Shown piece after piece: positions 18,839 through 27,552 of a stretch of 64,000 nt of DNA. How positions within the stretch are numbered: the first letter of the stretch is position 1; each line of letters begins with the position of its first letter. Position numbers and translations under genes: made by a program. Source of the DNA: an uncultured Paracoccaceae bacterium. Its GTDB lineage: Bacteria; Pseudomonadota; Alphaproteobacteria; Rhodobacterales; Rhodobacteraceae. The stretch spans positions 71,822 to 135,821 of the forward strand of contig CANKZJ010000006.1 of the NCBI GenBank assembly GCA_947488605.1. Reading direction: 5' to 3'. Under the pieces are notes generated by a model. The model was not told where the DNA came from. It was given only the letters and a program-made list of their open reading frames with translations, and ran no database searches.

Positions 18839-20497
18839 ATGACGCACTTGAAAAACAAAATCCACCCAGCAGCGTTGATGTACGCTCAGGAAGCCAAAGC
18901 GGGCAAAATCGACCGCCGCGAATTCCTGACACGTACAACTGCGCTTGGTGTGACAGCGGCCACGGCCTATGGCTTGATTGGCGCTGCGACACCTGCACAT
19001 GCTGCGGGCCACATCCAGCAAGGCGGCACAGTCCGTATGCAAATGGAAGTGCGCGCACTGAAAGATCCACGCACCTATGACTGGACGCAGATCGCGTTCT
19101 TCTCACACGGTTGGCTCGAGTACCTTGTTGAGTACAATAACGACGGTTCATTCCAGCCAATGCTGCTGAGCAGCTGGGAAGTGAACGACGATGCGACACA
19201 ATACACATTGAACGTCCGTCCCGGCGTGAAATGGAATGACGGTTCTGACTTCACCGCGGAAGATGTTGCGCGCAACATCGCCGGCTGGTGTGACAAGAAC
19301 ATGGAAGGCAATTCCATGGCTGGCCGTTTCGCGATCCTGATCGACGAAGCAACAGGCACAGCCGTTGAAGGTGGTATCGAGGTTGTCGACAACCTGACTG
19401 TCCGTTTGAACCTGCCGGGTTCTGACATCTCGCTCATTGCGGGTATGGCTGATTATCCAGCGGCGATTGTGCCTGCTGACTTTGACGCAGAAAACATGAC
19501 AGGCAACCCCGTCGGTACAGGTCCATATCTGCCAGAGAGCCTCGAAGTAGGCGTCAAAGGTGTGCTGGTCCGTAACGAAGGATTTGAATGGTGGGGCTAT
19601 GCCGAAGGCAAAGGCGCATTCCTCGACCGGATCGAATACATCGACTACGGCACCGATCCATCCGCTTGGGTTGCAGCTGCGGCCGCTGACGAAGTTGACA
19701 TGTTCTATGAAACAGTCGGCGATTTTGTCGAAATTGTTGAAGGTATCGGCTGGGAGCGTTCCGAGATCGCATCTGCTGCGACCATCGCGATCCGTCCAAA
19801 CCAGCTTGCCGAAGTTGATGGCATCAAGCCATATGCTGACAAGCGCGTCCGTCAGGCGATTGCAATGGCAGTTGATAACGCGGTTTGCCTTGAACTTGGT
19901 TATTCCAACCTCGGCATCACAGCCCGTAACCAGCACGTCGGTCCAATGCACCCTGCATGGGCAGATGTTCCAGGCATGGCACATGATCCAGAGGGCGCAC
20001 TTGCCCTGCTGACAGAGGCAGGCATGGCTGACTTCGAGATGGAAATCGTGTCCATCGATGATGACTGGCGCAAGAACACAACTGACGCTGTTGCAGCCCA
20101 GTTGCGTGACGCGGGCTTCAACATCAAGCGGACAATCATTCCGGGCTCGACCTTCTGGAACGACTGGACGAAGTATCCGTTCTCTTCCACCAACTGGAAC
20201 CACCGTCCGCTGGACACCCAAATCTTGGGTCTGGCGTACCGTTCTGGTGAAGCTTGGAACGAAAGCGGCTTTGCAAATGCAGAGTTTGACGCACTGCTGG
20301 CTGAAGCCAACTCACTGGCGAATGCAGACGAGCGTCGCGAAGTGATGGCCAAGCTACAGGCGATCATGACGGACGAAGGTGTGACGATCCAGCCTTACTG
20401 GCGCTCACTCTACCGTCACTCAAAGCCGGGCATTGTGGGTTGGGACATGCACATCGCATACCTCCCCCAGATGTACAAAGTCGGCTTCGCTGCCTAA
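18839..20497 (+). CDS. ABC importer solute-binding protein, SBP_bac_5 family, Tat signal
   Basis: Periplasmic binding protein of a peptide/opine/nickel-type ABC importer (cluster C substrate-binding fold), 552 residues. The frame is open from 18737, but GGGAGAAACGA directly precedes the ATG at 18839. The N-terminus carries a twin-arginine motif (DRREFLTRT) and a hydrophobic stretch ending in PAHAAG, indicating export in folded form by Tat. Family features include [22 protein letters not shown] and NPVGTGPY. Two permeases and a double ATPase follow. The ligand cannot be told from sequence; dipeptides, opines or sugars are all possible. Confidence 0.9.
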   Translation: MTHLKNKIHPAALMYAQEAKAGKIDRREFLTRTTALGVTAATAYGLIGAATPAHAAGHIQQGGTVRMQMEVRALKDPRTYDWTQIAFFSHGWLEYLVEYNNDGSFQPMLLSSWEVNDDATQYTLNVRPGVKWNDGSDFTAEDVARNIAGWCDKNMEGNSMAGRFAILIDEATGTAVEGGIEVVDNLTVRLNLPGSDISLIAGMADYPAAIVPADFDAENMTGNPVGTGPYLPESLEVGVKGVLVRNEGFEWWGYAEGKGAFLDRIEYIDYGTDPSAWVAAAAADEVDMFYETVGDFVEIVEGIGWERSEIASAATIAIRPNQLAEVDGIKPYADKRVRQAIAMAVDNAVCLELGYSNLGITARNQHVGPMHPAWADVPGMAHDPEGALALLTEAGMADFEMEIVSIDDDWRKNTTDAVAAQLRDAGFNIKRTIIPGSTFWNDWTKYPFSSTNWNHRPLDTQILGLAYRSGEAWNESGFANAEFDALLAEANSLANADERREVMAKLQAIMTDEGVTIQPYWRSLYRHSKPGIVGWDMHIAYLPQMYKVGFAA

Positions 20498-20504
20498 CGA
20501 AATC

Positions 20505-20536
20505 AGGCCGCCCCAACACCGGGGCGGCCTTTTTTT
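20505..20536 (+). terminator. Intra-operon terminator/attenuator after the binding protein
   Basis: A perfect 10-bp stem (AGGCCGCCCC / GGGGCGGCCT) with a 6-base loop is followed directly by six T, 8 bases after the binding-protein stop and 95 bases before the first permease gene. In importer operons such a hairpin commonly lowers downstream expression and protects the upstream message, yielding excess binding protein. Confidence 0.88.
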
Positions 20537-20630
20537 GTAATTTTTGCTGACCACCGGAAAACCGGGGCTGCAAACAAAAATTCAAGTCAGGCAATGACCT
20601 GACGCTGCTCACCAACAGGGGCCTTCCTTA

Positions 20631-21677
20631 ATGGGACTGTTTATTCTGCGCCGCCTTGGGGTCATGATCCTCACGGCTCTATGCCTGACATTTATCGTGT
20701 TTTGGCTGACCAACCTCGCACCGAACCTAGAGAAGCTTGCAAAAACGCAAGGCAACGCCCGCATGTCGGACGAGGCTGTTGTGTCTTGGCTTGATAATCG
20801 CGGCTATTCGCAACCTTTGCCGATCAAATACGGCCAATGGCTGGGGGTTCTCCCCGGATATGTCATTGAAGGCGTCGATGGCGAGGTCCGCGCACGCTGC
20901 GCAGGGCCCGGGATTGAGTTGGAGGACGCATCGACGTTTTGTGGTATCCTGCAAGGCGACTGGGGATATTCAACAGTCTTCAAGGATGATGTCGGCTCAA
21001 TTGTCGCAACCCGACTGGGCCTGACTGGCAAACTGATGTTCTGGGTGATGATGGTGATGGTGCCCGGCGCGTTGATTATCGGCGTGCTCGCTGGCATGCG
21101 TGAAGGATCACGGACAGACCGCAGCCTCTCGACAGTCTCAATCGTATCAACGGCAACGCCCGAATATGTGTCTGGTGTTGTCTTCATCTCGGTCTTTGCG
21201 ACCGCGACCTTCGGGATGCAATGGTTTAAGGGTACGGCAACCGGAGCTATGGATGACGCGACGTTTGAGAATTTCTTCTTACCGGTAATGACCATTGCCC
21301 TTTACGGCATGGGCTACATCGCGCGGATGACACGCGCCTCGATGACCGAAGTCATGACAGCGCAGTATATTCGCACAGCCCGCCTCAAAGGTGTGAGCTT
21401 CCCCAAGATCGTTCTCAAACATGCCCTGCGCAACGCTTTGATCGCACCGTTCACGGTAATCATGTTGCAGTTCCCTTGGCTGCTGAACGGCGTTGTGATC
21501 GTCGAGACCTTGTTCAACTACAAAGGTTTTGGCTGGGTGCTGGTGCAAGCCGCCGGCAATAACGACATCGAACTTCTGCTTGGTGTCTCAATCGTTTCCG
21601 TCTTCGTGGTCCTGATCACACAGCTGATATCTGACATCGGCTATGTCTTCTTGAACCCACGCATTCGCATTTCTTAA
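20631..21677 (+). CDS. ABC importer permease, DppB/OppB type
   Basis: A 348-residue inner-membrane permease. It starts with the typical FILRRLGVMILTALCLTFIVFWL first helix and has a periplasmic loop of ~80 residues containing two Cys (CAGPG and FCGIL) before the core helices. The EAA loop region is TARLKGVSFPKIVLKHALRNAL near residue 250. It pairs with the DppC-type permease that follows 15 bases downstream. Family knowledge assigns it to the peptide/opine/nickel importer group. Confidence 0.92.
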   Translation: MGLFILRRLGVMILTALCLTFIVFWLTNLAPNLEKLAKTQGNARMSDEAVVSWLDNRGYSQPLPIKYGQWLGVLPGYVIEGVDGEVRARCAGPGIELEDASTFCGILQGDWGYSTVFKDDVGSIVATRLGLTGKLMFWVMMVMVPGALIIGVLAGMREGSRTDRSLSTVSIVSTATPEYVSGVVFISVFATATFGMQWFKGTATGAMDDATFENFFLPVMTIALYGMGYIARMTRASMTEVMTAQYIRTARLKGVSFPKIVLKHALRNALIAPFTVIMLQFPWLLNGVVIVETLFNYKGFGWVLVQAAGNNDIELLLGVSIVSVFVVLITQLISDIGYVFLNPRIRIS

Positions 21678-21692
21678 AGGGAGGATCAGGAC

Positions 21693-23138
21693 ATGGAAGC
21701 TTTGACATGGACAGGTAGCCTCGGCACCATCCTCAATCCCGCCTTCACGATTTTGGTCAGCTTGCTGGCTGTTGCGATCGTGGCACAAATCGTCTTGGGC
21801 TTTTTCGCCCCGGCGATGACACTGCAATCAAACCCTGACGGCACATTGCAATCGCGCAGTGGCGCATTGGGCTTGGCCGAGACAGCGGTAAAATACCTCT
21901 TTCTTGGAACACTTATCGTTGTGATCGCTTATGTCGTGGTCCCACTGGTGATGCCTTATGGCTCCGCCGGGATCGTCGGCGAGATGTCAAAACGGTTCTT
22001 GCCAGTTTGGATTTCACTGATCTCGCTCTACACTTTGTCGATGGTCTACAAGCGCAAGCTTGGCCTTTATGGCAAGTTGTTCGACAGCACCGTTGGCATG
22101 ATCGGCTTTGGGTTGGTGATGTTCTGGGTCTTTACGGCCTTCTATGTCGGCATCTTCGACATGATTGCCACGCATGACTACCTCAGCCAGGTGTCTGGCC
22201 TTAAGAACAAGGTCCCCGGCGTTCCGGTGCCAGAAGGAACAACAGGCGATATTCCGCACTACCTTTTGGGTGGTGACAACCTTGCACGCGATATCTTTAG
22301 CCGCGTTGTGCAAGGCTCGGTCTTCGTCATCGCGATCGCACCACTGGCGACGATCTTTGCCTTTATGGTTGGCATCACATTGGGTCTGCCAGCTGGTTTC
22401 TACGGCGGCAAACTCGACACGTTCTTGTCTTTCGTTGCAAACCTGATCCTCGCCTTCCCGGTGATCTTGCTGTTCTACCTGCTTGTCACACCCGAGATCG
22501 TGGAGACAGGCATTCCATCGTATATGGCCGCGTTCCTGTTCATCTTCCCGCTGATCTTTTTCGGCGTTTTGCTGAACTCACGGTATTACACCCAACCAGC
22601 GAAACGGACGGCAATCCTCGTGCCTGTGCTTGGCATTCTTGGCTGGCTTTATTTGTCAGTCATCAACCAAAAGGGCACCGTGATCGATTTCTTGCCTGAA
22701 TGGATGGATCTCTTTGATATCTCGATCCTTGTGGTCTTTGTATCAGTGGTCTTTGTGAACGCGCCCACGGTTTTCCGTATTGTGCGGGGTCTGACGCTTG
22801 ATCTGCGAACACGCGATTATGTTGCCGCTGCACAAACCCGCGGCGAGGGTGCGTGGTACATCATGCTTTGGGAAATTCTGCCCAACGCGCGCGGTCCGCT
22901 GATCGTCGATTTCTGCCTGCGGATTGGCTACACAACCATCCTGCTTGGTACCTTGGGCTTCTTTGGCTTGGGTCTCTCATCCGAGAGCCCGGACTGGGGT
23001 TCCACGATCAACGAAGGCCGCAAGCTTTTGCTGATTTACGCACACCCTGCCCTGCCACCTGCGGTCGCTTTGCTCAGCATGGTTCTGGGTCTCAATCTGC
23101 TGGCTGACGGCCTGCGTGAAGAAAGCTTGAAGGATTAA
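21693..23138 (+). CDS. ABC importer permease, DppC type with extra N-terminal membrane region
   Basis: The C-terminal part is a standard DppC permease, with the EAA-type loop RDYVAAAQTRGEGAWYIMLW near residue 385 and the final GLNLLADGLREE. At 481 residues it is much longer than the usual ~300. The surplus consists of about three additional hydrophobic segments in the first 150 residues and an extra hydrophobic insertion (residues ~270-345) between core helices. Preceded by AAAGGGAGGATCAGGAC, a strong ribosome binding site. It acts with the upstream permease; a small unknown gene starts four bases after its stop. Confidence 0.88.
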   Translation: MEALTWTGSLGTILNPAFTILVSLLAVAIVAQIVLGFFAPAMTLQSNPDGTLQSRSGALGLAETAVKYLFLGTLIVVIAYVVVPLVMPYGSAGIVGEMSKRFLPVWISLISLYTLSMVYKRKLGLYGKLFDSTVGMIGFGLVMFWVFTAFYVGIFDMIATHDYLSQVSGLKNKVPGVPVPEGTTGDIPHYLLGGDNLARDIFSRVVQGSVFVIAIAPLATIFAFMVGITLGLPAGFYGGKLDTFLSFVANLILAFPVILLFYLLVTPEIVETGIPSYMAAFLFIFPLIFFGVLLNSRYYTQPAKRTAILVPVLGILGWLYLSVINQKGTVIDFLPEWMDLFDISILVVFVSVVFVNAPTVFRIVRGLTLDLRTRDYVAAAQTRGEGAWYIMLWEILPNARGPLIVDFCLRIGYTTILLGTLGFFGLGLSSESPDWGSTINEGRKLLLIYAHPALPPAVALLSMVLGLNLLADGLREESLKD

Positions 23139-23142
23139 TGAC

Positions 23143-23427
23143 ATGACCTATCAACCTTATCGCATCTTCGCGACAGACGATCCCAAAATGATTGGCTTCA
23201 AACAAGTTGTAGGCGTTAGTCTACAATTTGACAGGCTGGGAATTCAGCAATTTTCCAAATTTGTCTCCGAATACGCCCGAGACTTCGACGAGCTTGAAAG
23301 GTTATCCCACGCGCATTTTCGAGACAGCCTCTATTGGGACTATTGGCAGAAGCAGATGGAGACTAAGTCGCGAGATGTTCTGCTGTTACCTTTACCTAGT
23401 GTGGCTGCAGGAGGAATGAGCGCATGA
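23143..23427 (+). CDS. Unknown 94-residue protein embedded in the ABC importer operon
   Basis: No family is recognised. The predicted protein is soluble, rich in aromatic and charged residues (LYWDYWQKQMETKSRD, residues ~62-77), with no signal peptide or membrane helix. It starts four bases after the permease stop, with GAAGGA upstream, and its TGA overlaps the ATG of the ATPase gene (ATGA), so it appears translationally coupled on both sides. Base composition seems more AT-rich than its neighbours. It could be an importer accessory, a recent insertion or a non-functional remnant; position argues that it is at least translated. Confidence 0.6.
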   Translation: MTYQPYRIFATDDPKMIGFKQVVGVSLQFDRLGIQQFSKFVSEYARDFDELERLSHAHFRDSLYWDYWQKQMETKSRDVLLLPLPSVAAGGMSA

Positions 23428-25496
23428 CTGACCAACCCATCCTTGAGATCGACAAGCTTTCGATTTCCTTCTTCACCAGACTGCGCGAAATCCCTGCCGT
23501 GATGGATTTTTCCGCGACCGTGATGCCCGGCGAGGCCCTTGGCCTCGTGGGCGAATCTGGCTGCGGTAAATCCACTGTGGCACTCGGTGTCATGCAAGAC
23601 CTTGGCGTCAACGGCCGTATCGTCGGCGGGTCCATCAAGTTCAAGGGCCGTGATCTGTGCGAGATGACGCCGGAGGAGTTACGCGACATTCGCGGCTCCG
23701 AGATCGCGATGATCTACCAAGAACCGATGGCATCGCTCAACCCGGCCATGAAAATCGGCAGACAGCTGATGGAAGTGCCAATGATCCACGAAGGTGTAGG
23801 AGAAAAAGAGGCCTACGCGCGAGCGCTCGAAGTGGTGACGGACGTGAAACTGCCCGACCCCGAACGGATGCTGCAAAGCTACCCGCACCAACTGTCTGGC
23901 GGCCAGCAGCAGCGTATCGTTATCGCGATGGCATTGATGTCCAAACCGTCGTTATTGATCCTTGATGAACCAACAACAGCGCTCGACGTAACAGTCGAGG
24001 CCGCAGTGGTCGAATTGGTCAAAGACCTCGGCAAGAAGTATGGCACATCCATGCTGTTCATCAGCCACAACCTCGGGCTGGTTCTGGAAACCTGCGACCG
24101 CATCTGCGTGATGTACTCCGGCGAAGCGGTGGAACGCGGCAGCATCGAAGACGTCTTTGACGAGATGCAGCACCCCTATACGCAAGCCCTATTCCGCTCG
24201 ATCCCCCTGCCCGGCGCGGACAAAAACGCGCGGCCCTTGATCGCTATTCCCGGCAACTTCCCCTTGCCACACGAGCGGCCCAATGGCTGCAACTTCGGCC
24301 CACGCTGCGATTATTTCGAAGCTGGGCGTTGCGACGCAGGGTTCATCCCAATGGAGGCGGTCCCCGGCAATGACCGCCACCAGTCACGGTGCTTGAAGTT
24401 CAAGGAAATTGATTGGCAGGCACCCATTGAAATCGGCGCACAAACCGAAAAACCTGAACCGGGGCGGGTCGTCCTAAAAATGGACAACCTCAAGAAATAC
24501 TATGAAGTCTCGGCCAACGCTCTTTTTAGTGGTGGTGACAAAAAAGTGGTCAAAGCCAATGAAACCCTCAGCTTTGAAGCGCGCGAAAGCGAAACGCTGG
24601 CCATTGTGGGCGAATCCGGTTGCGGCAAGTCGACCTTTGCCAAGGTCTTGATGGGGCTGGAAACCGCCACAGAGGGTGAAATCCTTCTCGACAATAAATC
24701 CATCGGAAACACACCCATTGAGCAGCGCGACACCAAGACCATCGCCGACATTCAGATGGTCTTTCAAAATCCGTTTGATACGCTGAACCCGTCAATGACG
24801 GTGGGCCGTCAGATTATACGGGCGCTGGAAATTTTCGGCATCGGCGACAATGACACCGAGCGGCGCGAGCGTATGCTCAACCTGCTTGATCTGGTGAAAC
24901 TGCCGCGGGCGTTCGCCGACCGGATGCCACGGCAGCTCTCCGGGGGTCAAAAGCAACGTGTTGGTATTGCACGTGCTTTTGCGGGCGACGCACGGATTGT
25001 TGTGGCGGATGAACCTGTCTCAGCACTCGATGTGTCGGTGCAAGCGGCGGTCACAGACCTGCTGATGGAAATCCAACGCGAACATAAAACAACGCTGCTG
25101 TTTATCAGTCATGATCTATCGATCGTGCGCTATCTCAGCGACCGGGTGATGGTCATGTATCTTGGCCATGTGGTCGAGCTCGGTAGCACCGACCAGGTGT
25201 TCTCACCGCCCTATCACCCCTACACCGAGGCATTGCTTTCAGCGGTCCCAATCGCGGACACAAGCGTCAAGAAAAAGCACATCGTGCTTGAGGGCGACAT
25301 TCCGTCTGCCATGAACCCACCCTCGGGGTGCCCGTTCCAAACGCGTTGCAATTGGAAATCAAAAGTACCTAACAACCTTTGCGAAAAAGAGGTCCCGTCC
25401 GTCCGAATGGTTGGTGAAAATCATCAGATCAAATGCCACCTCAGCGACGCTGATCTGGCCGATATGGAACCCGTTATCCAAATCGCGGCAGAATGA
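23424..25496 (+). CDS. ABC importer ATPase, fused DppD-DppF type
   Basis: A single 690-residue protein holds both nucleotide-binding domains of a peptide-type importer. NBD1 has Walker A GESGCGKST at residues 43-51, signature LSGGQQQR and Walker B LLILDEPTTALD. NBD2 has a second GESGCGKST near residue 395, LSGGQKQR, and VVADEPVSALD. After each NBD there is the oligopeptide-transporter C-terminal extension with Cys-rich segments (CNFGPRCDYFEAGRCD; CPFQTRCNWKSKVPNNLC), which in relatives bind a 4Fe-4S cluster. It completes the importer operon; the next gene converges. Confidence 0.95.
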   Translation: MTDQPILEIDKLSISFFTRLREIPAVMDFSATVMPGEALGLVGESGCGKSTVALGVMQDLGVNGRIVGGSIKFKGRDLCEMTPEELRDIRGSEIAMIYQEPMASLNPAMKIGRQLMEVPMIHEGVGEKEAYARALEVVTDVKLPDPERMLQSYPHQLSGGQQQRIVIAMALMSKPSLLILDEPTTALDVTVEAAVVELVKDLGKKYGTSMLFISHNLGLVLETCDRICVMYSGEAVERGSIEDVFDEMQHPYTQALFRSIPLPGADKNARPLIAIPGNFPLPHERPNGCNFGPRCDYFEAGRCDAGFIPMEAVPGNDRHQSRCLKFKEIDWQAPIEIGAQTEKPEPGRVVLKMDNLKKYYEVSANALFSGGDKKVVKANETLSFEARESETLAIVGESGCGKSTFAKVLMGLETATEGEILLDNKSIGNTPIEQRDTKTIADIQMVFQNPFDTLNPSMTVGRQIIRALEIFGIGDNDTERRERMLNLLDLVKLPRAFADRMPRQLSGGQKQRVGIARAFAGDARIVVADEPVSALDVSVQAAVTDLLMEIQREHKTTLLFISHDLSIVRYLSDRVMVMYLGHVVELGSTDQVFSPPYHPYTEALLSAVPIADTSVKKKHIVLEGDIPSAMNPPSGCPFQTRCNWKSKVPNNLCEKEVPSVRMVGENHQIKCHLSDADLADMEPVIQIAAE

Positions 25497-25500
25497 TCGT

Positions 25501-25553
25501 CATCTTGCCCTAAATACTCCCGCCGGAGGCATGGTCTTCCGGCGGAAGACCAT
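25501..25553. repeat. Intergenic repeat copy 1 (CATCTTGCC...AAATACTCC) with hairpin
   Basis: The stretch CATCTTGCCC followed by TAAATACTCC recurs at 61455 in this window with the same order and spacing. Here it ends in a 10-bp inverted repeat (ATGGTCTTCC / GGAAGACCAT, loop GGC) lying between the convergent ATPase and transglycosylase genes. The hairpin may serve as a bidirectional terminator, although no T run follows it. Confidence 0.6.
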
Positions 25554-26134
25554 CAACCGCCCCAGATCACACGCACATAATTCTGCGTTTCATCAAACGG
25601 CGGGATGCCACCATATCGCGCGACAGCGCCCGGACCCGCGTTGTACGCAGCCAACGCCAGTTGCCAATCGCCAAACGCATCAAACTGGGTGCGCAGATAT
25701 CGTGCACCACCTTCTAGGTTTTCCATAGGATCGCTAGGGTCAACTCCTAATGCCGTTGCCGTCTGCGGCATCAACTGCGCCAATCCCAAAGCTCCTTTGG
25801 ACGACACGGCTTGCGCGTTCCAACCGCTTTCCTGCTCAATTAAACGCAGAAATAATCCCAATGGAACACCGTGCTGGGTTGCAGCCCTTTGCGCCAATGC
25901 CAGATACGGCCCGTCGTAATTGCCCAAATAGGCAGGTAACAAAGTGAAAGCGTCGCTGCGTGGCGGCAACAACCGGGCGGAGTGCTCATATTGCTGGGCC
26001 GCACGTCCATCAAGGACCGACGTCTGGCTTTGTAAAAGTCCAGACCGCGACATCGTCGACACCTGCTCTTCGGCCAGCGACGGCGCACCCGCACAAATCA
26101 GTGATGCAACAATTGAGACGATGCGAAATGTCAC
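25553..26134 (-). CDS. Periplasmic lytic transglycosylase (SLT domain)
   Basis: Cleaves the glycan strands of peptidoglycan. The C-terminal SLT domain begins at [13 protein letters not shown] (catalytic Glu), followed by [16 protein letters not shown] and [13 protein letters not shown], the standard motifs. The frame runs up to 26254, but the GTG at 26134 begins a clean signal peptide ([19 protein letters not shown]) with AAGG a few bases upstream, giving 193 residues. No partner gene is adjacent: ssb diverges. Confidence 0.88.
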   Translation of the reverse strand: MTFRIVSIVASLICAGAPSLAEEQVSTMSRSGLLQSQTSVLDGRAAQQYEHSARLLPPRSDAFTLLPAYLGNYDGPYLALAQRAATQHGVPLGLFLRLIEQESGWNAQAVSSKGALGLAQLMPQTATALGVDPSDPMENLEGGARYLRTQFDAFGDWQLALAAYNAGPGAVARYGGIPPFDETQNYVRVIWGG

Positions 26135-26284
26135 GTCAGAGAACCTTCTTTGCTGAGATACGCCATAGTTAGTCTTTTTGTGGCAATGGACCAAGGCAAA
26201 CCTCTGGAAACCCCCCGTTAACCTTGTTACGCCATGTGTTGAACGCCAAGACATGGCAAATCAGAATCGCGAGGGGGTGCCACT

Positions 26285-26797
26285 ATGGCCGGATCAGTGA
26301 ACAAAGTTATCCTTATCGGTAATCTGGGTGCAGACCCGGAAGTACGGACATTTCAAAACGGCGGCAAGGTATGCAACTTGCGCATCGCAACCTCTGAAAA
26401 CTGGAAAGACAAAAACACAGGCGAGCGTCGGGAGAAAACCGAATGGCACACTGTGGCAATCTTCCAAGAAGGTCTGGTGCGCATCGCTGAGCAGTACCTC
26501 AAAAAAGGCTCCAAAGTTTACATTGAAGGCAAACTTCAGACCCGCAAATGGCAAGACCAGTCTGGCCAAGACCGCTATTCAACCGAAGTTGTCTTGAACG
26601 GTTTTGACGGCACTTTGACGATGCTGGATGGTCGCAGTGAAGGCGGCGGCGGTGGTGGTGGTTACAGCGGTGGCAACAATGACGGCGGCTATGGTGGCAG
26701 CAGCAGCGGTGGCGGCGGATATGGCGGCGGCAGTAGCGGTGGTGGCAGTGGCCCGTCCGGCGGCGGTGGCGACATGGACGACGAAATTCCGTTCTAA
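26285..26797 (+). CDS. ssb: Single-stranded DNA-binding protein
   Basis: Binds and protects ssDNA in replication, repair and recombination. The 170-residue protein has the OB fold ([18 protein letters not shown], then [18 protein letters not shown]). A Gly/Ser-rich linker covers residues ~118-160. It ends in the acidic tip DMDDEIPF, through which SSB docks other replication proteins. GAGGG lies ahead of the ATG. The upstream region separates it from the divergent transglycosylase; no LexA-type box was found there. Confidence 0.97.
   Translation: MAGSVNKVILIGNLGADPEVRTFQNGGKVCNLRIATSENWKDKNTGERREKTEWHTVAIFQEGLVRIAEQYLKKGSKVYIEGKLQTRKWQDQSGQDRYSTEVVLNGFDGTLTMLDGRSEGGGGGGGYSGGNNDGGYGGSSSGGGGYGGGSSGGGSGPSGGGGDMDDEIPF
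26640..26775 (+). repeat. Low-complexity GGC/GGT tract encoding the SSB Gly-rich linker
   Basis: Runs of GGC and GGT codons interspersed with AGC and TAT encode poly-Gly/Ser/Tyr. This is a coding low-complexity tract prone to length change, not a mobile or regulatory repeat. Confidence 0.7.
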
Positions 26798-26803
26798 AGA
26801 CCC

Positions 26804-27118
26804 GTGCAGATCACGCCAGAAGTCCAAATTCTTGTTCTCAACGGTCTTATCTTGGCCGTGGCCTATCTTGGTATTTTTCCGACGCTCGAGCAAAAAACGC
26901 TTAATCGGATGATGGCGATTGATTTCGTGCTGACGGCGGTCGCGCTGGTTGTTGCTGGGGCTTGGTTCTGGGGAACAGGCGTGACTTTCACCCTGCTGTT
27001 CTTCGAGACGAACTGGTTCATGTTCACTATCGTTTGTTTTGCGTTGCTCGAAATTCCACTGTTCCTGCGTTTTGCCAAAGCCCACGGCATCCGTTTGGAT
27101 GGACGCGACGACGAATGA
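26804..27118 (+). CDS. Small inner-membrane protein of unknown function
   Basis: A 104-residue protein with about three hydrophobic segments (residues ~8-25, 38-58 and 62-88) and a short charged C-terminus (RLDGRDDE). No family is recognised. GTG start six bases after the ssb stop. Its TGA overlaps the ATG of the GNAT gene (ATGA), so it is probably co-transcribed with ssb and coupled to the acetyltransferase. Confidence 0.7.
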   Translation: MQITPEVQILVLNGLILAVAYLGIFPTLEQKTLNRMMAIDFVLTAVALVVAGAWFWGTGVTFTLLFFETNWFMFTIVCFALLEIPLFLRFAKAHGIRLDGRDDE

Positions 27119-27552
27119 CCCAGACTGTCAATCTTCGCGCCTTGCATTCAGGTGACGCGGCAGCGGCACTAACGCTCTATAATGAACTCACATTTGGTCC
27201 CAAAACGGCCCAAAGCACTGCATTCAAGGCCGTAATTGACCATCCTGGAACGACCGTATTCGGCGCATTTGTAGGCGATCATCTAGTCGCGATGCTCACG
27301 TTGCATTTGCTGCCGAACGTCACATGGGACGCGCGACCCTATGCGTTGATTGAAAATGTCATCACGACCAGCGCCTACCGAAAACGCGGGATTGGCAAGC
27401 GCGTAATGCGTTTCGCCATTGACCATGCATGGACGCAAAACGCGTTCAAAATCATGCTGATGACTGGCAAAAAACGGGATGCAGAGGGTTTCTATGCCGC
27501 CGTTGGGTTTAGCCAAGAAGACAAAACCGCAATGGTGCTGCGCAGACCTTAA
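27115..27552 (+). CDS. GNAT-family N-acetyltransferase
   Basis: A 145-residue GCN5-type acetyltransferase. The acetyl-CoA loop is SAYRKRGIGKRVMRFAID (the R/QxxGxG/A motif) near residue 85-100, followed by the conserved EGFYAAVGF end. The start at 27115 overlaps the preceding stop (ATGA); the open frame upstream lies inside the neighbour and is ignored. The stop overlaps the convergent aroB stop by four bases. The substrate is unknown. Confidence 0.88.
   Translation: MTQTVNLRALHSGDAAAALTLYNELTFGPKTAQSTAFKAVIDHPGTTVFGAFVGDHLVAMLTLHLLPNVTWDARPYALIENVITTSAYRKRGIGKRVMRFAIDHAWTQNAFKIMLMTGKKRDAEGFYAAVGFSQEDKTAMVLRRP

Noticed and set aside
26200..26284. LexA (SOS) box ahead of ssb
   Set aside because: GTTAACCTTGTTAC resembles half-sites, but the spacing is five, not the seven expected for the alphaproteobacterial GTTC-N7-GTTC box.
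26579..27085. Minus-strand frame of 168 codons over ssb
   Set aside because: Produced by the GC-rich Gly tract of ssb; composition is Ala/Thr repeats typical of an antisense shadow.
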